DNA of 64,000 nucleotides from Mesorhizobium sp. CA14 (GCF_020165195.1 NZ_JAIUHR010000024.1:44114-108113); one strand, 5' to 3'; counted from the first letter of the stretch, positions 1 to 8,773 are shown. Translations and numbers: made by a program. The notes: generated by a model not told the origin, from the letters alone.

Positions 1-242
1 TCGATGGTCGAGGTATGGCGCGCCTGCCTCAGATCGGCCGAACGGGTGAGCAGCACCATCGAGCCGTCGGCCTTTACCACCAGGCATTGGAAAAAGCAGA
101 AGCCGAAGGTGTCGTAGCCGGTCAGCCAGTACATGCTCTCCTGCGCGAACAAAAGCACAGCGTCGAGCTTCTTCTCGGCCATCTCGATCAGCAGCCGGTC
201 GCGCCGCGCGTCGAATTCAGAACGTTCGAAATGCAGCGCCAT
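1..242 (-). CDS. M24-family Xaa-Pro peptidase, N-terminal part (cut by window edge)
   Basis: The frame begins at the ATG ending at 242 and runs off the left edge, giving about 80 residues. It starts MALHFERSEFDARRDRL and contains a WLTGYDTFGFCFFQCLVV stretch, typical of the creatinase-like N-terminal domain of aminopeptidase P / Xaa-Pro peptidases. The metal-binding catalytic domain would lie outside the window. Its ATG overlaps the pgeF stop by one base (TAATG), so it is probably translationally coupled as the last visible gene of the lgt-methyltransferase-pgeF cluster. Substrate cannot be inferred. Confidence 0.8.
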   Translation of the reverse strand, partial: MALHFERSEFDARRDRLLIEMAEKKLDAVLLFAQESMYWLTGYDTFGFCFFQCLVVKADGSMVLLTRSADLRQARHTSTI

Positions 243-1030
243 TACTCTTTCTCCAGAACGATTGCCGAAACCTGGCGCCCGTAATCCGCTTCCCTGCGGT
301 GTGTGGTGCGCCGGTAGGAATAGAAAAGCTCTTCTTCCGCGTAAGTGCAGCGGCCAAGGCCCTCGGCGGTCACGCCTGCCTTGCGCAGCCGGTCGACCGT
401 ATATCGGTTGAGGTCGAACATCGAGTGGCCGGCTGTCTTCGACGGTCTGAAATAGCGGTGATTGCCGGCATCGGCCTCGACGAAGCGGGCGACGAATTCC
501 GGCCCGACCTCGTAATTGTCAGGGCCGATCGAGGGGCCAAGCACGGCGACGATGCGGTCGCGGTGGGCGCCGAGGCCCTCCATGGCAAGGACGGTGTTTT
601 CGAGCACGCCGGTGAAGGCGCCCTTCCAGCCCGCATGGGCGGCGCCGATGACGCGCGCCTCGGCATCGGCGAAGAGAACCGGCCCGCAATCGGCGGTCGA
701 GGCGCCGATGGCAATGCCGGGACGGTCGGTGACGATGGCGTCGGCCTTCGGGCGAGGACCGGCGAAGGGCTCCCTGGCGACAACGACATCCGGCGAATGG
801 ACCTGGTGCGCGGTCAACAGATGATCCGCCGGCACGCCCATCCAGGCGGCAACGCGCCGCCGGTTCTCGGCGACCAGCGTCTGATCGTCGCTAGAGCCCG
901 TGCCGATGTTGAGCCCCCGATAGATGCCGTCGGAGACGCCGCCGACGCGGGTGAAATAGCCGTGGCGCATGCCTGGCGCCTTTTCAAGCAGCGGCGAGCG
1001 TACTGGATCGGGTCTGGTCTGATTCAGCAT
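242..1030 (-). CDS. pgeF: peptidoglycan editing factor PgeF / YfiH-type laccase-domain protein
   Basis: This 262-residue protein has the YfiH/DUF152 metal-site signatures in order: TAHQVHS (His75/His78), STADCGPVLF (Cys115) and GAAHAGWKGAF (His132), followed by LGPSIGPDNYEVG. The family acts on purine nucleosides in vitro and in E. coli removes wrongly built muropeptide precursors; the cytoplasmic role here is inferred from the family. It lies 83 bases after the methyltransferase gene and overlaps the downstream peptidase start by one base. The ATG at 1030 has no clear ribosome-binding site, and an internal Met at residue 21 is a possible alternative start. Confidence 0.9.
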   Translation of the reverse strand: MLNQTRPDPVRSPLLEKAPGMRHGYFTRVGGVSDGIYRGLNIGTGSSDDQTLVAENRRRVAAWMGVPADHLLTAHQVHSPDVVVAREPFAGPRPKADAIVTDRPGIAIGASTADCGPVLFADAEARVIGAAHAGWKGAFTGVLENTVLAMEGLGAHRDRIVAVLGPSIGPDNYEVGPEFVARFVEADAGNHRYFRPSKTAGHSMFDLNRYTVDRLRKAGVTAEGLGRCTYAEEELFYSYRRTTHRREADYGRQVSAIVLEKE

Positions 1031-1113
1031 GGTCGGGTTTGTCGTCCGTGCGGGGCGGTCTCGTCAAGGCGAAGTTCGGAGAACGAAGCGGACCAGACGG
1101 TGAGGCCGCGATC

Positions 1114-2181
1114 TCAGGCGGCTTTCGCCGCCGGCAGGACCTTCATGACCTTGAACAGCTCGCCCATCGCGTCGGGGCCAGCCAGGCGTTCGACGGCGTC
1201 AGAGATGGCTTGACGTGTCTCGGGATCGGCATGGGCGCCAAGCGTGCCGGCGCGCTCGAGCAGGCCCATGCCGAGCAGGAACTCGCCCTGGGTTGACAAT
1301 TGCACATCGAGACCGTGAGCGCGCGCCGTGTCGGCAAGCGCGGCGAAATCGACATGGGCGGTGAGGTCGGCCTCGCCCGGATTGGCCAAAACGTCCTCGC
1401 GCTGGTGCCGGCGCAGCGCCTGGAAAGTGTCGCCGATCCCTGCCTGCAGATGGCCGTAGTCGATGAAGAGGCCGGCGCCGCCCCGGCCGGCTATGCGTTC
1501 GGCGATCTGCGACATCAGCGCCGAACGGGCGGGTGCCACTTCGACGATGGCGCCTTGCTGCGCATCGGCAGCGGCGGCCGGCAGCAGTGCGGGGTCGACG
1601 GACCCCGCGCCGGCGAAGAAGTGCAGTTCATCGGCGCCGTCGAGGCCGACAACGCGCTCGCGCCAGCCCGTACCGACATAGACGAACTGCCGGATCGGCA
1701 CAGCGTCGAACAATTCGTTGCCGACGATGAAGAGCGGCTGCCGCGGCAGCGTGTCGATTGTCTGGTGCCAGGCAAGCGGCGCGCTCTGGCCGGCAAGCGT
1801 CTGCTTCTGGATCTCAGCCAGACGCGGGCTGGTCTCGATCATGGCAAAGGAGGCGCCGGCCACGAGCGCCGGGTCGAGCCGCGACCAGGTGCGCAGCATG
1901 TCCTTCATCAAGGTGCCGCGGCCGGGACCGATTTCGGCGAAGGTCGCAGGCAACGGCCGGCCGGCACCCTGCCAGGCCTGGTAGAGCCAGACGGCGACTA
2001 GCTCGCCGAACATCTGGCTGATCTCGGGCGCGGTGATGAAGTCGCCGGCGGCGCCGAAGGGCTCGCGCGTCGTGTAATAGCCCTCGTCGGGATCGAACAG
2101 GCAGAGCGCTATATATTCGCTGACCGGGATCGGCCCCGCCGCGCCGATCAGGCCTATGACGCGCTCCTTCAGCCGGGTCAT
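1114..2181 (-). CDS. SAM-dependent methyltransferase, MidA/NDUFAF7 family
   Basis: The 355-residue protein begins MTRLKERVIGLI and carries the family hallmark GYYTTREPFGAAGDFITAPE followed by SQMFGEL, then a glycine-rich SAM motif EIGPGRG at residues 83-89. The mitochondrial relative NDUFAF7 methylates an arginine in respiratory complex I; the bacterial substrate is not established, so the target is left open. The start was chosen at 2181 because ATGA there overlaps the lgt stop by four bases, a coupling typical of this gene pair in rhizobia. A longer open frame upstream is only antisense-style shadow of lgt. Confidence 0.9.
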   Translation of the reverse strand: MTRLKERVIGLIGAAGPIPVSEYIALCLFDPDEGYYTTREPFGAAGDFITAPEISQMFGELVAVWLYQAWQGAGRPLPATFAEIGPGRGTLMKDMLRTWSRLDPALVAGASFAMIETSPRLAEIQKQTLAGQSAPLAWHQTIDTLPRQPLFIVGNELFDAVPIRQFVYVGTGWRERVVGLDGADELHFFAGAGSVDPALLPAAAADAQQGAIVEVAPARSALMSQIAERIAGRGGAGLFIDYGHLQAGIGDTFQALRRHQREDVLANPGEADLTAHVDFAALADTARAHGLDVQLSTQGEFLLGMGLLERAGTLGAHADPETRQAISDAVERLAGPDAMGELFKVMKVLPAAKAA

Positions 2182-3032
2182 GCCGCCCGCGGCTCGGGCG
2201 CCCGCTTTGCGGTGGCCATGGCCCAGATGCCGGCAAGCACCATCGGCGTGGACAGGATCATGCCCATGGTCAGCCAGCTGGTGCCAAGCAGATAGCCGAG
2301 CTGCTGGTCGGGCTCGCGGAAGAACTCGACGAAGATGCGCGACAGGCCGTAGCCGCAGATGAAGGCCCCGCCGACGAAGCGCGGCGTCTTCAGCTTCAGC
2401 CGCGAATGGGTGAGGTAGCGCAGCACCAGAAAGAGCACGAGGCCTTCGAGCAAGGCCTCGTAGAGCTGACTGGGGTGGCGGGTGAACGGGCCGCCATTGG
2501 GGAATTCGATCGCCCAGGGCACGTCCGAGGGCCGACCCCAAAGCTCCGAATTGATGAAGTTGGCGACACGCACGAGGCCGAGCCCGACAGGCACACCAGC
2601 CGACACCACATCGAACAACGTCCAGGTGGGAATGCGGCGCTTGAGCGAAAACAGCGTCATGGCGAGGATGACGCCGAGCAGGCCGCCATGGAACGACATG
2701 CCGCCCTGCCAGACAGCGAAGATGTCGAGCGGATGCGCGATGTAGCGCGGCAGGTCGTAGAAGAGCACGTAGCCGGTGCGTCCGCCGAGCACGACGCCGA
2801 TCGCCGCCCAGACGATGAAGTCGTCGAGGTCCTCGGGCTTCATCGGCAGCTTGTCATCCGGCCAGAGGCGAGGGTTGGTGACGAGGCGCTTGGCGTACCA
2901 CCAGGCAAAGAGGATGCCGACGATGTAGCCGACGCCGTACCAATGCACCGCCAGCGGACCGATATGGACGATGACCGGATCGATGTTGGGGAAGGGCAGG
3001 GAGGCCAGCGGCAGCAAGAAATATTCGCTCAA
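2178..3032 (-). CDS. lgt: phosphatidylglycerol--prolipoprotein diacylglyceryl transferase
   Basis: Lgt transfers diacylglycerol from phosphatidylglycerol to the lipobox cysteine of prolipoproteins in the inner membrane. The 284-residue sequence has about seven hydrophobic segments, the MSFHGGLLGV motif near residue 112 and the Lgt signature region ending RVANFINSELWGR (residues 155-167), followed by PSDVPWAIEF. Length is normal for the family. The gene leads the minus-strand cluster; its stop overlaps the methyltransferase start by four bases. Position 12 of the window's lipoproteins (for example the Kazal protein at 13.1 kb) would depend on this enzyme. Confidence 0.97.
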   Translation of the reverse strand: MSEYFLLPLASLPFPNIDPVIVHIGPLAVHWYGVGYIVGILFAWWYAKRLVTNPRLWPDDKLPMKPEDLDDFIVWAAIGVVLGGRTGYVLFYDLPRYIAHPLDIFAVWQGGMSFHGGLLGVILAMTLFSLKRRIPTWTLFDVVSAGVPVGLGLVRVANFINSELWGRPSDVPWAIEFPNGGPFTRHPSQLYEALLEGLVLFLVLRYLTHSRLKLKTPRFVGGAFICGYGLSRIFVEFFREPDQQLGYLLGTSWLTMGMILSTPMVLAGIWAMATAKRAPEPRAA

Positions 3033-3164
3033 AACGGAGGTCCCCGGTGACGGTCACGATTGGGCGCGGACCATGCGGCAGGGTTTTGGCGGGGTCAAGG
3101 CAAGGCTTCGCTTGCATTCGGCGCCGCGCCCCACTACGTCAAAACGACAAAGCGAGGATCTGCC

Positions 3165-3467
3165 ATGTCGACCGGACCGAACCGCATTCTCGATGAATTC
3201 GCAAAGATCATGACCGATGCCGCGGGTGCCGCGCAGGGCGTGCGGCGCGAAGTGGAGACGGCGTTCCGGGCGCAGGCGGAGCGCATGCTGAATTCCATGG
3301 ATGTGGTGCAGCGCGAAGAATTCGAGGCGGTGCGCGAGATGGCGGTCAAGGCGCGGGAAGACAACATCCAGTTGGCGACGCGCGTCGAGGCGCTCGAGGC
3401 CCAGCTCGCCGAACTGACCGGACAGGCCGCACCAGCGGGTGCTGCGAAGCCCCGCGCAAAAAAATAA
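3165..3467 (+). CDS. ubiK: UbiK-type accessory factor (BMFP/YqiC family)
   Basis: A 100-residue protein starting MSTGPNRILDEFAKIMTD, with an amphipathic N-terminal helix, a predicted coiled coil over residues about 45-85 (RVEALEAQLAEL) and a basic, Ala/Pro-rich tail ending PRAKK. This is the layout of the BMFP family; E. coli UbiK helps the aerobic ubiquinone-biosynthesis complex and binds lipids. The start at 3165 has a GAGG ribosome-binding site and agrees with the family N-terminus; an open frame extends upstream but is not family-like. It is divergent from lgt. Confidence 0.85.
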   Translation: MSTGPNRILDEFAKIMTDAAGAAQGVRREVETAFRAQAERMLNSMDVVQREEFEAVREMAVKAREDNIQLATRVEALEAQLAELTGQAAPAGAAKPRAKK

Positions 3468-3780
3468 TCGTTAAACTTTTCCACATAGCGCGATCCGAAA
3501 AATCGCTTTGCCGTGAATCGCTTACCGGCATTGCATGAATCTTCGTGACAGCCACCTTTCCACATGCGGATGACGCAGTGCGAAAAATTGGGCTGTTCAC
3601 GCGACTCCCGATCAATAGACTGAATTTGTTGCATGATTCGAAGCTGGGTCATGCGCCGGGCGGTGGGGTCCGGTTGGGTCTTTGCGTTGGAAAGTCCTGA
3701 CCGTCCGAGTTCTAGACAAGATTGTTCGTCGTGTGTGCCCCGCGGAGCGTGTGGCGCTCCCCTGAACACAGGAAGCATTC
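3468..3780. other. intergenic region, little recognisable
   Basis: No convincing gene. The only structure noted is a short hairpin, GGAGCG / CGCTCC at 3744-3760, in the probable leader of the YbjN gene, and its GGAAG ribosome-binding site at 3771-3775. The AT-rich stretch just after the ubiK stop has no clear terminator stem. Confidence 0.5.
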
Positions 3781-4281
3781 ATGGAACTCCTCGAACTCGA
3801 ATTCTCCCGCGAAATCCACCCGGTGGACGTCATCGAGCAGGTGGCCCACAACAATGACTGGTCCTTCGAGCGCGCCGGCGACGACGAGATTTCGATTTCG
3901 GTGGCCGGCAGCTGGACCGACTATCATGTCTCCTTTTCCTGGATGGAGGATTTCGAGGCACTGCATCTGGCCTGCGCTTTCGACATCAAGGTGCCGGAGA
4001 CGCGTACGCTGGAAGTGATGCGGCTCTTGTCGCTGATCAACGAGCAGATGCTGTTCGGGCATTTCGACCTGTGGGAGCAGGAAGGCGCCATCATGTTCAG
4101 GCAGTCGCTGCTGCTTGCCGGCGGTGTCGAGCCGTCGAGCCAGCAGGTCGAGGTGCTTCTGTCGTCGGCGTTAGAGGCCTGCGAATGCTATTTCCAGGCC
4201 TTCCAGTTCGTCGTCTGGTCGGGTACATCGGCCAAGGACGCGCTCTCCAGCGTGCTCTTCGAGACCCACGGAAACGCCTGA
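3781..4281 (+). CDS. YbjN domain-containing protein
   Basis: The 166-residue protein (MELLELEFSREIHPVDVI...) matches the YbjN family, which has a type III secretion chaperone-like fold; conserved features visible are the NNDWSFER turn, the WTDYHVSFSWMEDFEALHL stretch and the LLSLINEQMLFGHFDLW helix. No enzymatic motif is present; the E. coli homologue is a stress- and motility-associated protein of unclear mechanism. The start has a GGAAG ribosome-binding site six bases upstream. The csaA-like gene follows after 18 bases on the same strand, so the two are probably cotranscribed. Confidence 0.88.
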   Translation: MELLELEFSREIHPVDVIEQVAHNNDWSFERAGDDEISISVAGSWTDYHVSFSWMEDFEALHLACAFDIKVPETRTLEVMRLLSLINEQMLFGHFDLWEQEGAIMFRQSLLLAGGVEPSSQQVEVLLSSALEACECYFQAFQFVVWSGTSAKDALSSVLFETHGNA

Positions 4282-4299
4282 ACCAAGCCGATATCGCCG

Positions 4300-4659
4300 A
4301 TGAGTTCCAGCAGCGAGCGCAAGCCCGAGATCAGCTTTGCCGATTTCGACCGTGTCGATATCCGTGCCGGCACGATCGTCGAGGCGGAGCCGTTTCCGGA
4401 GGCGCGCAAGCCGGCGATCAAGCTGAAGATCGATTTCGGTCCGGCGATCGGGGTGAAGAAGTCTTCGGCGCAGATCACCAAATATTATGCGCCGGAAACG
4501 CTCGTCGGCCGGCAGGTCTTCGCGGTGGTCAATTTCCCGCCGCGCCAGATCGGCCCGTTCATGTCGGAGGTGCTGACGCTGGGCTTTCCCGACGAAGAGG
4601 GCGCCGTCGTGCTCGGCGCCATCGAGCGCAAGGTGCCGGACGGCGGGCGCCTATTCTAG
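4300..4659 (+). CDS. CsaA-like tRNA-binding protein
   Basis: A 119-residue single OB-fold protein of the EMAP-II / CsaA type: FDRVDIRAGTIVEAEPFPEA near the start, KIDFGPAIGVKKSSAQITKYY in the middle and RQVFAVVNFPPRQIGPFMSE. CsaA binds tRNA and has been described as a secretion-related chaperone in Bacillus; the role here is inferred from family only. It follows the YbjN gene by 18 bases. From memory, several rhizobia carry proC between these two genes; no proC is present here. The gene end overlaps the convergent glycosyltransferase end by nine bases. Confidence 0.88.
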   Translation: MSSSSERKPEISFADFDRVDIRAGTIVEAEPFPEARKPAIKLKIDFGPAIGVKKSSAQITKYYAPETLVGRQVFAVVNFPPRQIGPFMSEVLTLGFPDEEGAVVLGAIERKVPDGGRLF

Positions 4660-5751
4660 GGCGAGCCCGGGGCGACCTGGAGCCACCCTATCCTGATCGG
4701 CGCGCTTGCTTGGCATCCCCAACGCCTCGTCGACCGCGTCGAGGAACATTTCGGCGCAGGCCTGCCAGCTGTAGCGCATGGCGCGCTGGCGCGCTTCGGC
4801 GCGATCGACGTGAAGCGCCTTCATCGCCGCCTCGCCCAGGTCGTTCGACACGGCTCCGCCGACGCCATCGCCGACAATGTCGATCGGTCCGGTCACCGGA
4901 TAGGCGGCGACGGGCGTTCCGCTGGCCAGCGCCTCGATGATGACGTTGCCGAAGGTATCGGTGCGGCTCGGAAAGACGAAGACATCGGCCGACGCGTAGA
5001 TCTCGGCCAGCTCGTCGTTCGGGCGGTGGCCGAGGAAATGCGCGTTGGGATAGCGCGCCTTGAGCTTTGCCAGTTCCGGCCCTTCGCCGACGATGACCTT
5101 GCTGCCGGGCAGGTCGAGATCGAGAAAGGCGGTCAGGTTCTTTTCGATCGCGACGCGGCCGACGCACAGGAAAACCGGGCCAGGGAACCCGGTTTTCTTG
5201 CGCTTGTCGGGCCGGAAATGGTCGGTGTCGACGCCGCGCGTCCAGGGCCTCAGCTTGTTGAAGCCGCGAGCGGCGAGATCATCCGCCAGCGACTGCGTGG
5301 CGACAAGCGTGCCCTGTCCGGAATTGTGGAAGCCGCGCAGCCAGTTATAGGCCCAGCTCTCCGGCACCGGCAGGCGGGCGCTGAGATATTCGGGAAAGCG
5401 CGTGTGATAGCTGGTGGTGAAGGGGCGGCCCACCTTTCGGCAATAACGGCGCGCCATGATGCCGAGCGGACCCTCGGTGACGATGTGGATGTGGTCGGTC
5501 TTGGCGGCCTCGATCAGGCGCGCGACATGACCCGGCGTCGTCAGCGCAAGCCGGATGTCGGGATAGGTCGGCATCGGCAAGGTGCGAAAGAGGTTCGGCG
5601 TCATGAAATCGAGCTCGACCTCGAAGGGTCTCAGCGCCTCGGTCAGGCGTTCCAGCGTGTGCACCACGCCATTGACCTGGGGCCGCCACGCGTCAGTGAC
5701 CATCAGGATACGCATAGCGATCCCGATACGCATGGCGACCCCGATGCGCAT
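4651..5751 (-). CDS. GT4-family glycosyltransferase (glycolipid type)
   Basis: This 366-residue protein has the GT-B layout: acceptor-side TDAWRPQVNGVVHTLERL near the start, TEGPLGIMARRYCRK and TSYHTRFPEY, then the nucleotide-sugar domain with FLCVGRVAIEKNL and the EX7E-type FVFPSRTDTFGNVIIEAL. It resembles the rhizobial transferases that make glucosyl- or glucuronosyl-diacylglycerol, but donor and acceptor cannot be decided from sequence. The ATG at 5751 was chosen for its AAGGAA ribosome-binding site; two further in-frame ATGs follow at 18-base intervals inside a small tandem repeat. Convergent with the csaA-like gene. Confidence 0.88.
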   Translation of the reverse strand: MRIGVAMRIGIAMRILMVTDAWRPQVNGVVHTLERLTEALRPFEVELDFMTPNLFRTLPMPTYPDIRLALTTPGHVARLIEAAKTDHIHIVTEGPLGIMARRYCRKVGRPFTTSYHTRFPEYLSARLPVPESWAYNWLRGFHNSGQGTLVATQSLADDLAARGFNKLRPWTRGVDTDHFRPDKRKKTGFPGPVFLCVGRVAIEKNLTAFLDLDLPGSKVIVGEGPELAKLKARYPNAHFLGHRPNDELAEIYASADVFVFPSRTDTFGNVIIEALASGTPVAAYPVTGPIDIVGDGVGGAVSNDLGEAAMKALHVDRAEARQRAMRYSWQACAEMFLDAVDEALGMPSKRADQDRVAPGRPGLALE

Positions 5752-5752
5752 G
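5699..5752 (-). repeat. three tandem 18-bp units over the glycosyltransferase start
   Basis: Three imperfect 18-base units lie head to tail and encode MRIGVA, MRIGIA and MRILMV. Each supplies an in-frame ATG (at 5751, 5733 and 5715). The third is the start expected from the family (ILMVTDAW). The copy-number change adds residues to the N-terminus without altering frame. Confidence 0.75.
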
Positions 5753-5955
5753 ATGGTTCCTTGCCGCGATAACTCCTTGGCGCGCCGGCGCGGTGCCGGA
5801 ACGGCAGCCATGCAGCAGCCCGCGCCTCGCTCCAGCGCACCCGGACGGGCACGGGATCGAAGCGAGGCGGCAGGGCCGAATCAACAAAGGTCGCGCGCTT
5901 CATGCGCGCTCTTGACCATGATTTCATGACGGGCGGATGAAGCCGTTTTTTGATT

Positions 5956-6044
5956 GAGCATGATCTTGTCCGAACCGAAGGTCAGCGAAGCAAAAACCGG
6001 CTTCCACTTTTTGCTGCGCTGACCTTCGGTTCGGGATCATGCTC
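5956..6044. repeat. palindromic intergenic repeat (rhizobial GCATGATC type)
   Basis: Outer arms GAGCATGATC (5956-5965) and GATCATGCTC (6035-6044) enclose a perfect 17-base inverted repeat, 5971-5987 against 6017-6033. The middle has the AACCGGCTTCCACTTTTT type of sequence seen in many rhizobial intergenic repeats. It sits directly after the sensor kinase stop and may act as a transcription end or mRNA-stabilising stem. Confidence 0.8.
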
Positions 6045-6047
6045 TCG

Positions 6048-7463
6048 CTACGCGGGCACCTTGATGACGGCGCGCAAGCCGCCGAGCGGGCTGTCCTCGA
6101 GGCTGATGTCGCCGCCATGGCTACGGGCGATGTCGCGGGCGATCGACAGGCCAAGTCCGGTACCGCTGGCGTCCAGGTTGCGCGCCTCGTCGAGCCGCAG
6201 GAACGGCTTGAACACCTCTTCGCGCTTTTCGGGAGCGATGCCCGGTCCGTTGTCATCGATGGTGACGGTGAGCGAGCCGCGACCATGGTTGGCGTGAACT
6301 TCAACGGCCTTGGCATAGCGAAATGCATTGCCGATGACATTCGACAGCAGCCGGGCGAAAGCGTTCGGCCGCACATGCACGGCCGGATCGCCGGTCAGCG
6401 TCGTCGTGAGCTTGCAGCCACGCAACTGCGCTTCCTCGCCGAGCTTCTGGAAATAGGCATTGAGGTCGAAGCGGCCGGTATCCTCCGCGGCCTCGCCGCG
6501 GGCAAAAGAGAGATAGCCTTCCAGCATCGACTGCATGTCGTCGATGTCCTGGTTCAGCGCGGCCTTGGTCTCGGACTTGCCACCGGCCAGCGCCAGCTGC
6601 AGCTTGAAGCGGGTGAGGATGGTCCTGAGGTCGTGGCTGACGCCGGTCAGCATGGCGGTACGCTGCTCGATCTGGCGCTCGATACGCTCACGCATCTGTA
6701 TGAAGGCGAAACCGGCGCGGCGGACCTCCTCGGCGCCGCGCGGGCGGAAGTCGCGCGGCATCGGCCGCCCCTTGCCGAAGCTTTCGGCAGCCTCGGCGAG
6801 CGTCAGGATCGGCCTGATCTGGTTGCGCAGGAAGGGAATGGCGATCATCAACAGAACCAGCGAGGTGCCGACCATCCAGATCAGGAAGATGTGGGTGTTC
6901 GAGGCATAAGCCTGGCTGCGCCGCACGAAGACGCGCAGCACCTTGCCTTCGAGCTGGACGCGAACCTCGACGACGTTCGAGTTGCCGACCGTGTCGATCC
7001 AGAACGGACGGTTGATCTGCCTGGTGATCTCCGACGACAGCGCCTCGTCGAGGATCGAGAAGAACGGCTTCGGGCCGGGCGGCGGCAGCGGATCGGGCGG
7101 CAGCAGATCCACCTTCAGCTGCATGCGGTCCTGGGCGATGCGGATAATGTTGGCGTAGTCGGCGTCGTGCGGATAGGTCTCCATCATGTCGATGACGGCC
7201 GCTATGTCCGAGATGGTCGCCTGCGACAGGCGCTGGGTGACCGTCTGCCAATGGCGCTCCATGAAGACGAAGGCGACCACCGACTGCAAAAGGATCATCG
7301 GCGCGATGACGATGATCAGCGAGCGGGCGTAGAGCCGCTTCGGCATGTAGAGCGCGACCAGGCGCCAGAACCGGTTCCAGGCGCGCGGCATCGCCCTCAG
7401 TGTCCGCAGCGCGAGATCGCCGGGGCCGCCTCCTTCAGGCTGTTCCAGTTGCGTGGTCGCCAT
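6048..7463 (-). CDS. EnvZ-like membrane sensor histidine kinase
   Basis: A 471-residue kinase: transmembrane segments at about 48-68 and 192-212 with a periplasmic loop between, a HAMP linker, an H-box GVSHDLRTILTRF with His277 as phosphoacceptor, N-box LLSNVIGNAFRYAK, DDNGPGIAPEKREEVFKPF and the G-box GTGLGLSIARDIARSHGG. The H-box has Ile where many EnvZ proteins have Pro. It autophosphorylates and passes phosphate to the regulator encoded just upstream. Start at 7463 (MATTQLEQ) has a GGAAGG ribosome-binding site; a longer TTG start is less likely. The signal sensed is unknown. Confidence 0.92.
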   Translation of the reverse strand: MATTQLEQPEGGGPGDLALRTLRAMPRAWNRFWRLVALYMPKRLYARSLIIVIAPMILLQSVVAFVFMERHWQTVTQRLSQATISDIAAVIDMMETYPHDADYANIIRIAQDRMQLKVDLLPPDPLPPPGPKPFFSILDEALSSEITRQINRPFWIDTVGNSNVVEVRVQLEGKVLRVFVRRSQAYASNTHIFLIWMVGTSLVLLMIAIPFLRNQIRPILTLAEAAESFGKGRPMPRDFRPRGAEEVRRAGFAFIQMRERIERQIEQRTAMLTGVSHDLRTILTRFKLQLALAGGKSETKAALNQDIDDMQSMLEGYLSFARGEAAEDTGRFDLNAYFQKLGEEAQLRGCKLTTTLTGDPAVHVRPNAFARLLSNVIGNAFRYAKAVEVHANHGRGSLTVTIDDNGPGIAPEKREEVFKPFLRLDEARNLDASGTGLGLSIARDIARSHGGDISLEDSPLGGLRAVIKVPA

Positions 7464-7514
7464 TCGCCCTTCCGCTCGTCGATGGCCGTTCAGCAAAGGG
7501 CCTTCGACGGTAGT

Positions 7515-8234
7515 TTATTCGACGCTGAGCCGATACCCAATACCGCGCACCGTCTGCAGCCAGACCGGATTGGACGGATCGCGTTCGATCTTGCGGCGCA
7601 GCCGATTGATCTGCACGTCGATGGTGCGCTCGCCGACATCCGATTCATCGCCCACCAGCTCATGGCGCGGTATGGTCTCGCCAGCCCGCGCGGCGAAGAT
7701 CGCGAGGATCTCCTGTTCGCGGTCGGTCAGCTTAAGCGCCTCGCCGCCACGCTTCAATTCGCGCTTGGCGATCTGGAACGTATAGGGTCCGAACACCAGC
7801 TGCTCGACCTTCGGCGTCGCTGCCGGGCCGCCACGGCGCAGGATGTTGTTGATGCGCAGGATCAGCTCGCGCGGATCGAACGGTTTTGGCAGGTAATCGT
7901 CGGCGCCGGCCTCCAGCCCGGTGATGCGGCTGTCGGTCTCGGACAGCGCCGTCAGCATCAGGATCGGCACGTTCTTCTCGGCCCGCAACGCCTTGGTGAG
8001 GTCGACGCCGGTCTCGCCCGGCATCATGACATCGAGCACCAGTAGGTCGAAGTCGAGGCCGGCGAGCTTGCGCCTGGCCTCGCCGGAATTGCCGGCGACG
8101 GTGACGCGAAAGCCGTTCTCGGACAGATACTGCTTGAGCAGGTTGCGGATACGCGTGTCGTCATCGACAACCAGAAGATGCGGCGCGTCATCGTCGGGCG
8201 CGGCCGGATGATCAACCTTCTCAATGGTCTCCAT
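7515..8234 (-). CDS. OmpR/PhoB-family response regulator
   Basis: 239 residues. The receiver domain has acidic residues 24-26, the phosphorylatable Asp68 in LLVLDVMMPGETG, the switch Thr in MLTAL and Lys in LPKPFDPRE; the C-terminal winged helix ends with VQINRLRRKIERDP and TVRGIGYRLSV. It would bind direct-repeat operators as a dimer. ATG at 8234 overlaps the end of the MarR gene by 14 bases and has a GGGGAAG ribosome-binding site inside that gene; the kinase gene follows after about 50 bases. A longer frame beginning MCLRKHRG is unlikely to be used. Confidence 0.93.
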   Translation of the reverse strand: METIEKVDHPAAPDDDAPHLLVVDDDTRIRNLLKQYLSENGFRVTVAGNSGEARRKLAGLDFDLLVLDVMMPGETGVDLTKALRAEKNVPILMLTALSETDSRITGLEAGADDYLPKPFDPRELILRINNILRRGGPAATPKVEQLVFGPYTFQIAKRELKRGGEALKLTDREQEILAIFAARAGETIPRHELVGDESDVGERTIDVQINRLRRKIERDPSNPVWLQTVRGIGYRLSVE

Positions 8235-8754
8235 GGTTCTTCCCCGATGTTTGCGCAGGCACAATGTCGATCTGCGCCCTTAGTTCCGGATTCACCATCG
8301 CCTCCAGGAATCGCTCGATCGTGGCGCGTTCGGTGGTTCCGGAATCCTCCAATGCCGCACGGATGCGGCGCGACTGTGGCCGCGCCAGCGCCAAAGCCAG
8401 CGCGCGACCTTTGGCGGTCGGGTAGAGTTCGCGCTGCCGGCGATCGCGCGGACCCTGCACCTGGACGATATGGTCGGTGTCGATCAACTGCTTCAAAACC
8501 CGCGCCAGGCTCTGCTTGGTGATCTTCAGCACGTCGAGCAGTTCGGCGACGGTGAGCCCGGGCCTGCGGTTGACGAAATGCAGCACGCGATGATGGGCGC
8601 GACCGAAGCCATACTCGGCGAGTATCTGGTCCGGGTCGGAGGTGAAATCGCGGTAAGCGAAGAAAAATAGCTCGATGATGGCGAAGTCGATGCCGTCCTC
8701 GTCGGCGATCGCCGTCCTGATCGGTTTTCCGGCTGCGGGGCTTGGATCCGTCAT
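8221..8754 (-). CDS. MarR-family transcriptional regulator
   Basis: 177 residues with the winged-helix core HHRVLHFVNRRPGLTVAELL, recognition helix region ITKQSLARVLKQLIDTDHI and wing DRRQRELYPTAKGRAL. Such regulators bind palindromic operators as dimers and often autorepress. First gene of a three-gene operon with the response regulator and kinase. Two adjacent ATGs exist; the one at 8754 has better spacing to GGAG. An operator-like palindrome at 8774-8805 lies directly upstream, shared with the divergent ilvE promoter, so control of itself and of ilvE is a reasonable inference. Confidence 0.9.
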   Translation of the reverse strand: MTDPSPAAGKPIRTAIADEDGIDFAIIELFFFAYRDFTSDPDQILAEYGFGRAHHRVLHFVNRRPGLTVAELLDVLKITKQSLARVLKQLIDTDHIVQVQGPRDRRQRELYPTAKGRALALALARPQSRRIRAALEDSGTTERATIERFLEAMVNPELRAQIDIVPAQTSGKNHGDH

Positions 8755-8773
8755 CATTTCTCCATGCGAGGCG

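Noticed and set aside
6039..8045. Plus-strand 668-residue open frame over the kinase/regulator operon
   Set aside because: It is exactly antisense to two clear genes (EnvZ-like and OmpR-like) and its product is Arg/Asp/Gly-rich with no domain; high-GC antisense shadow.
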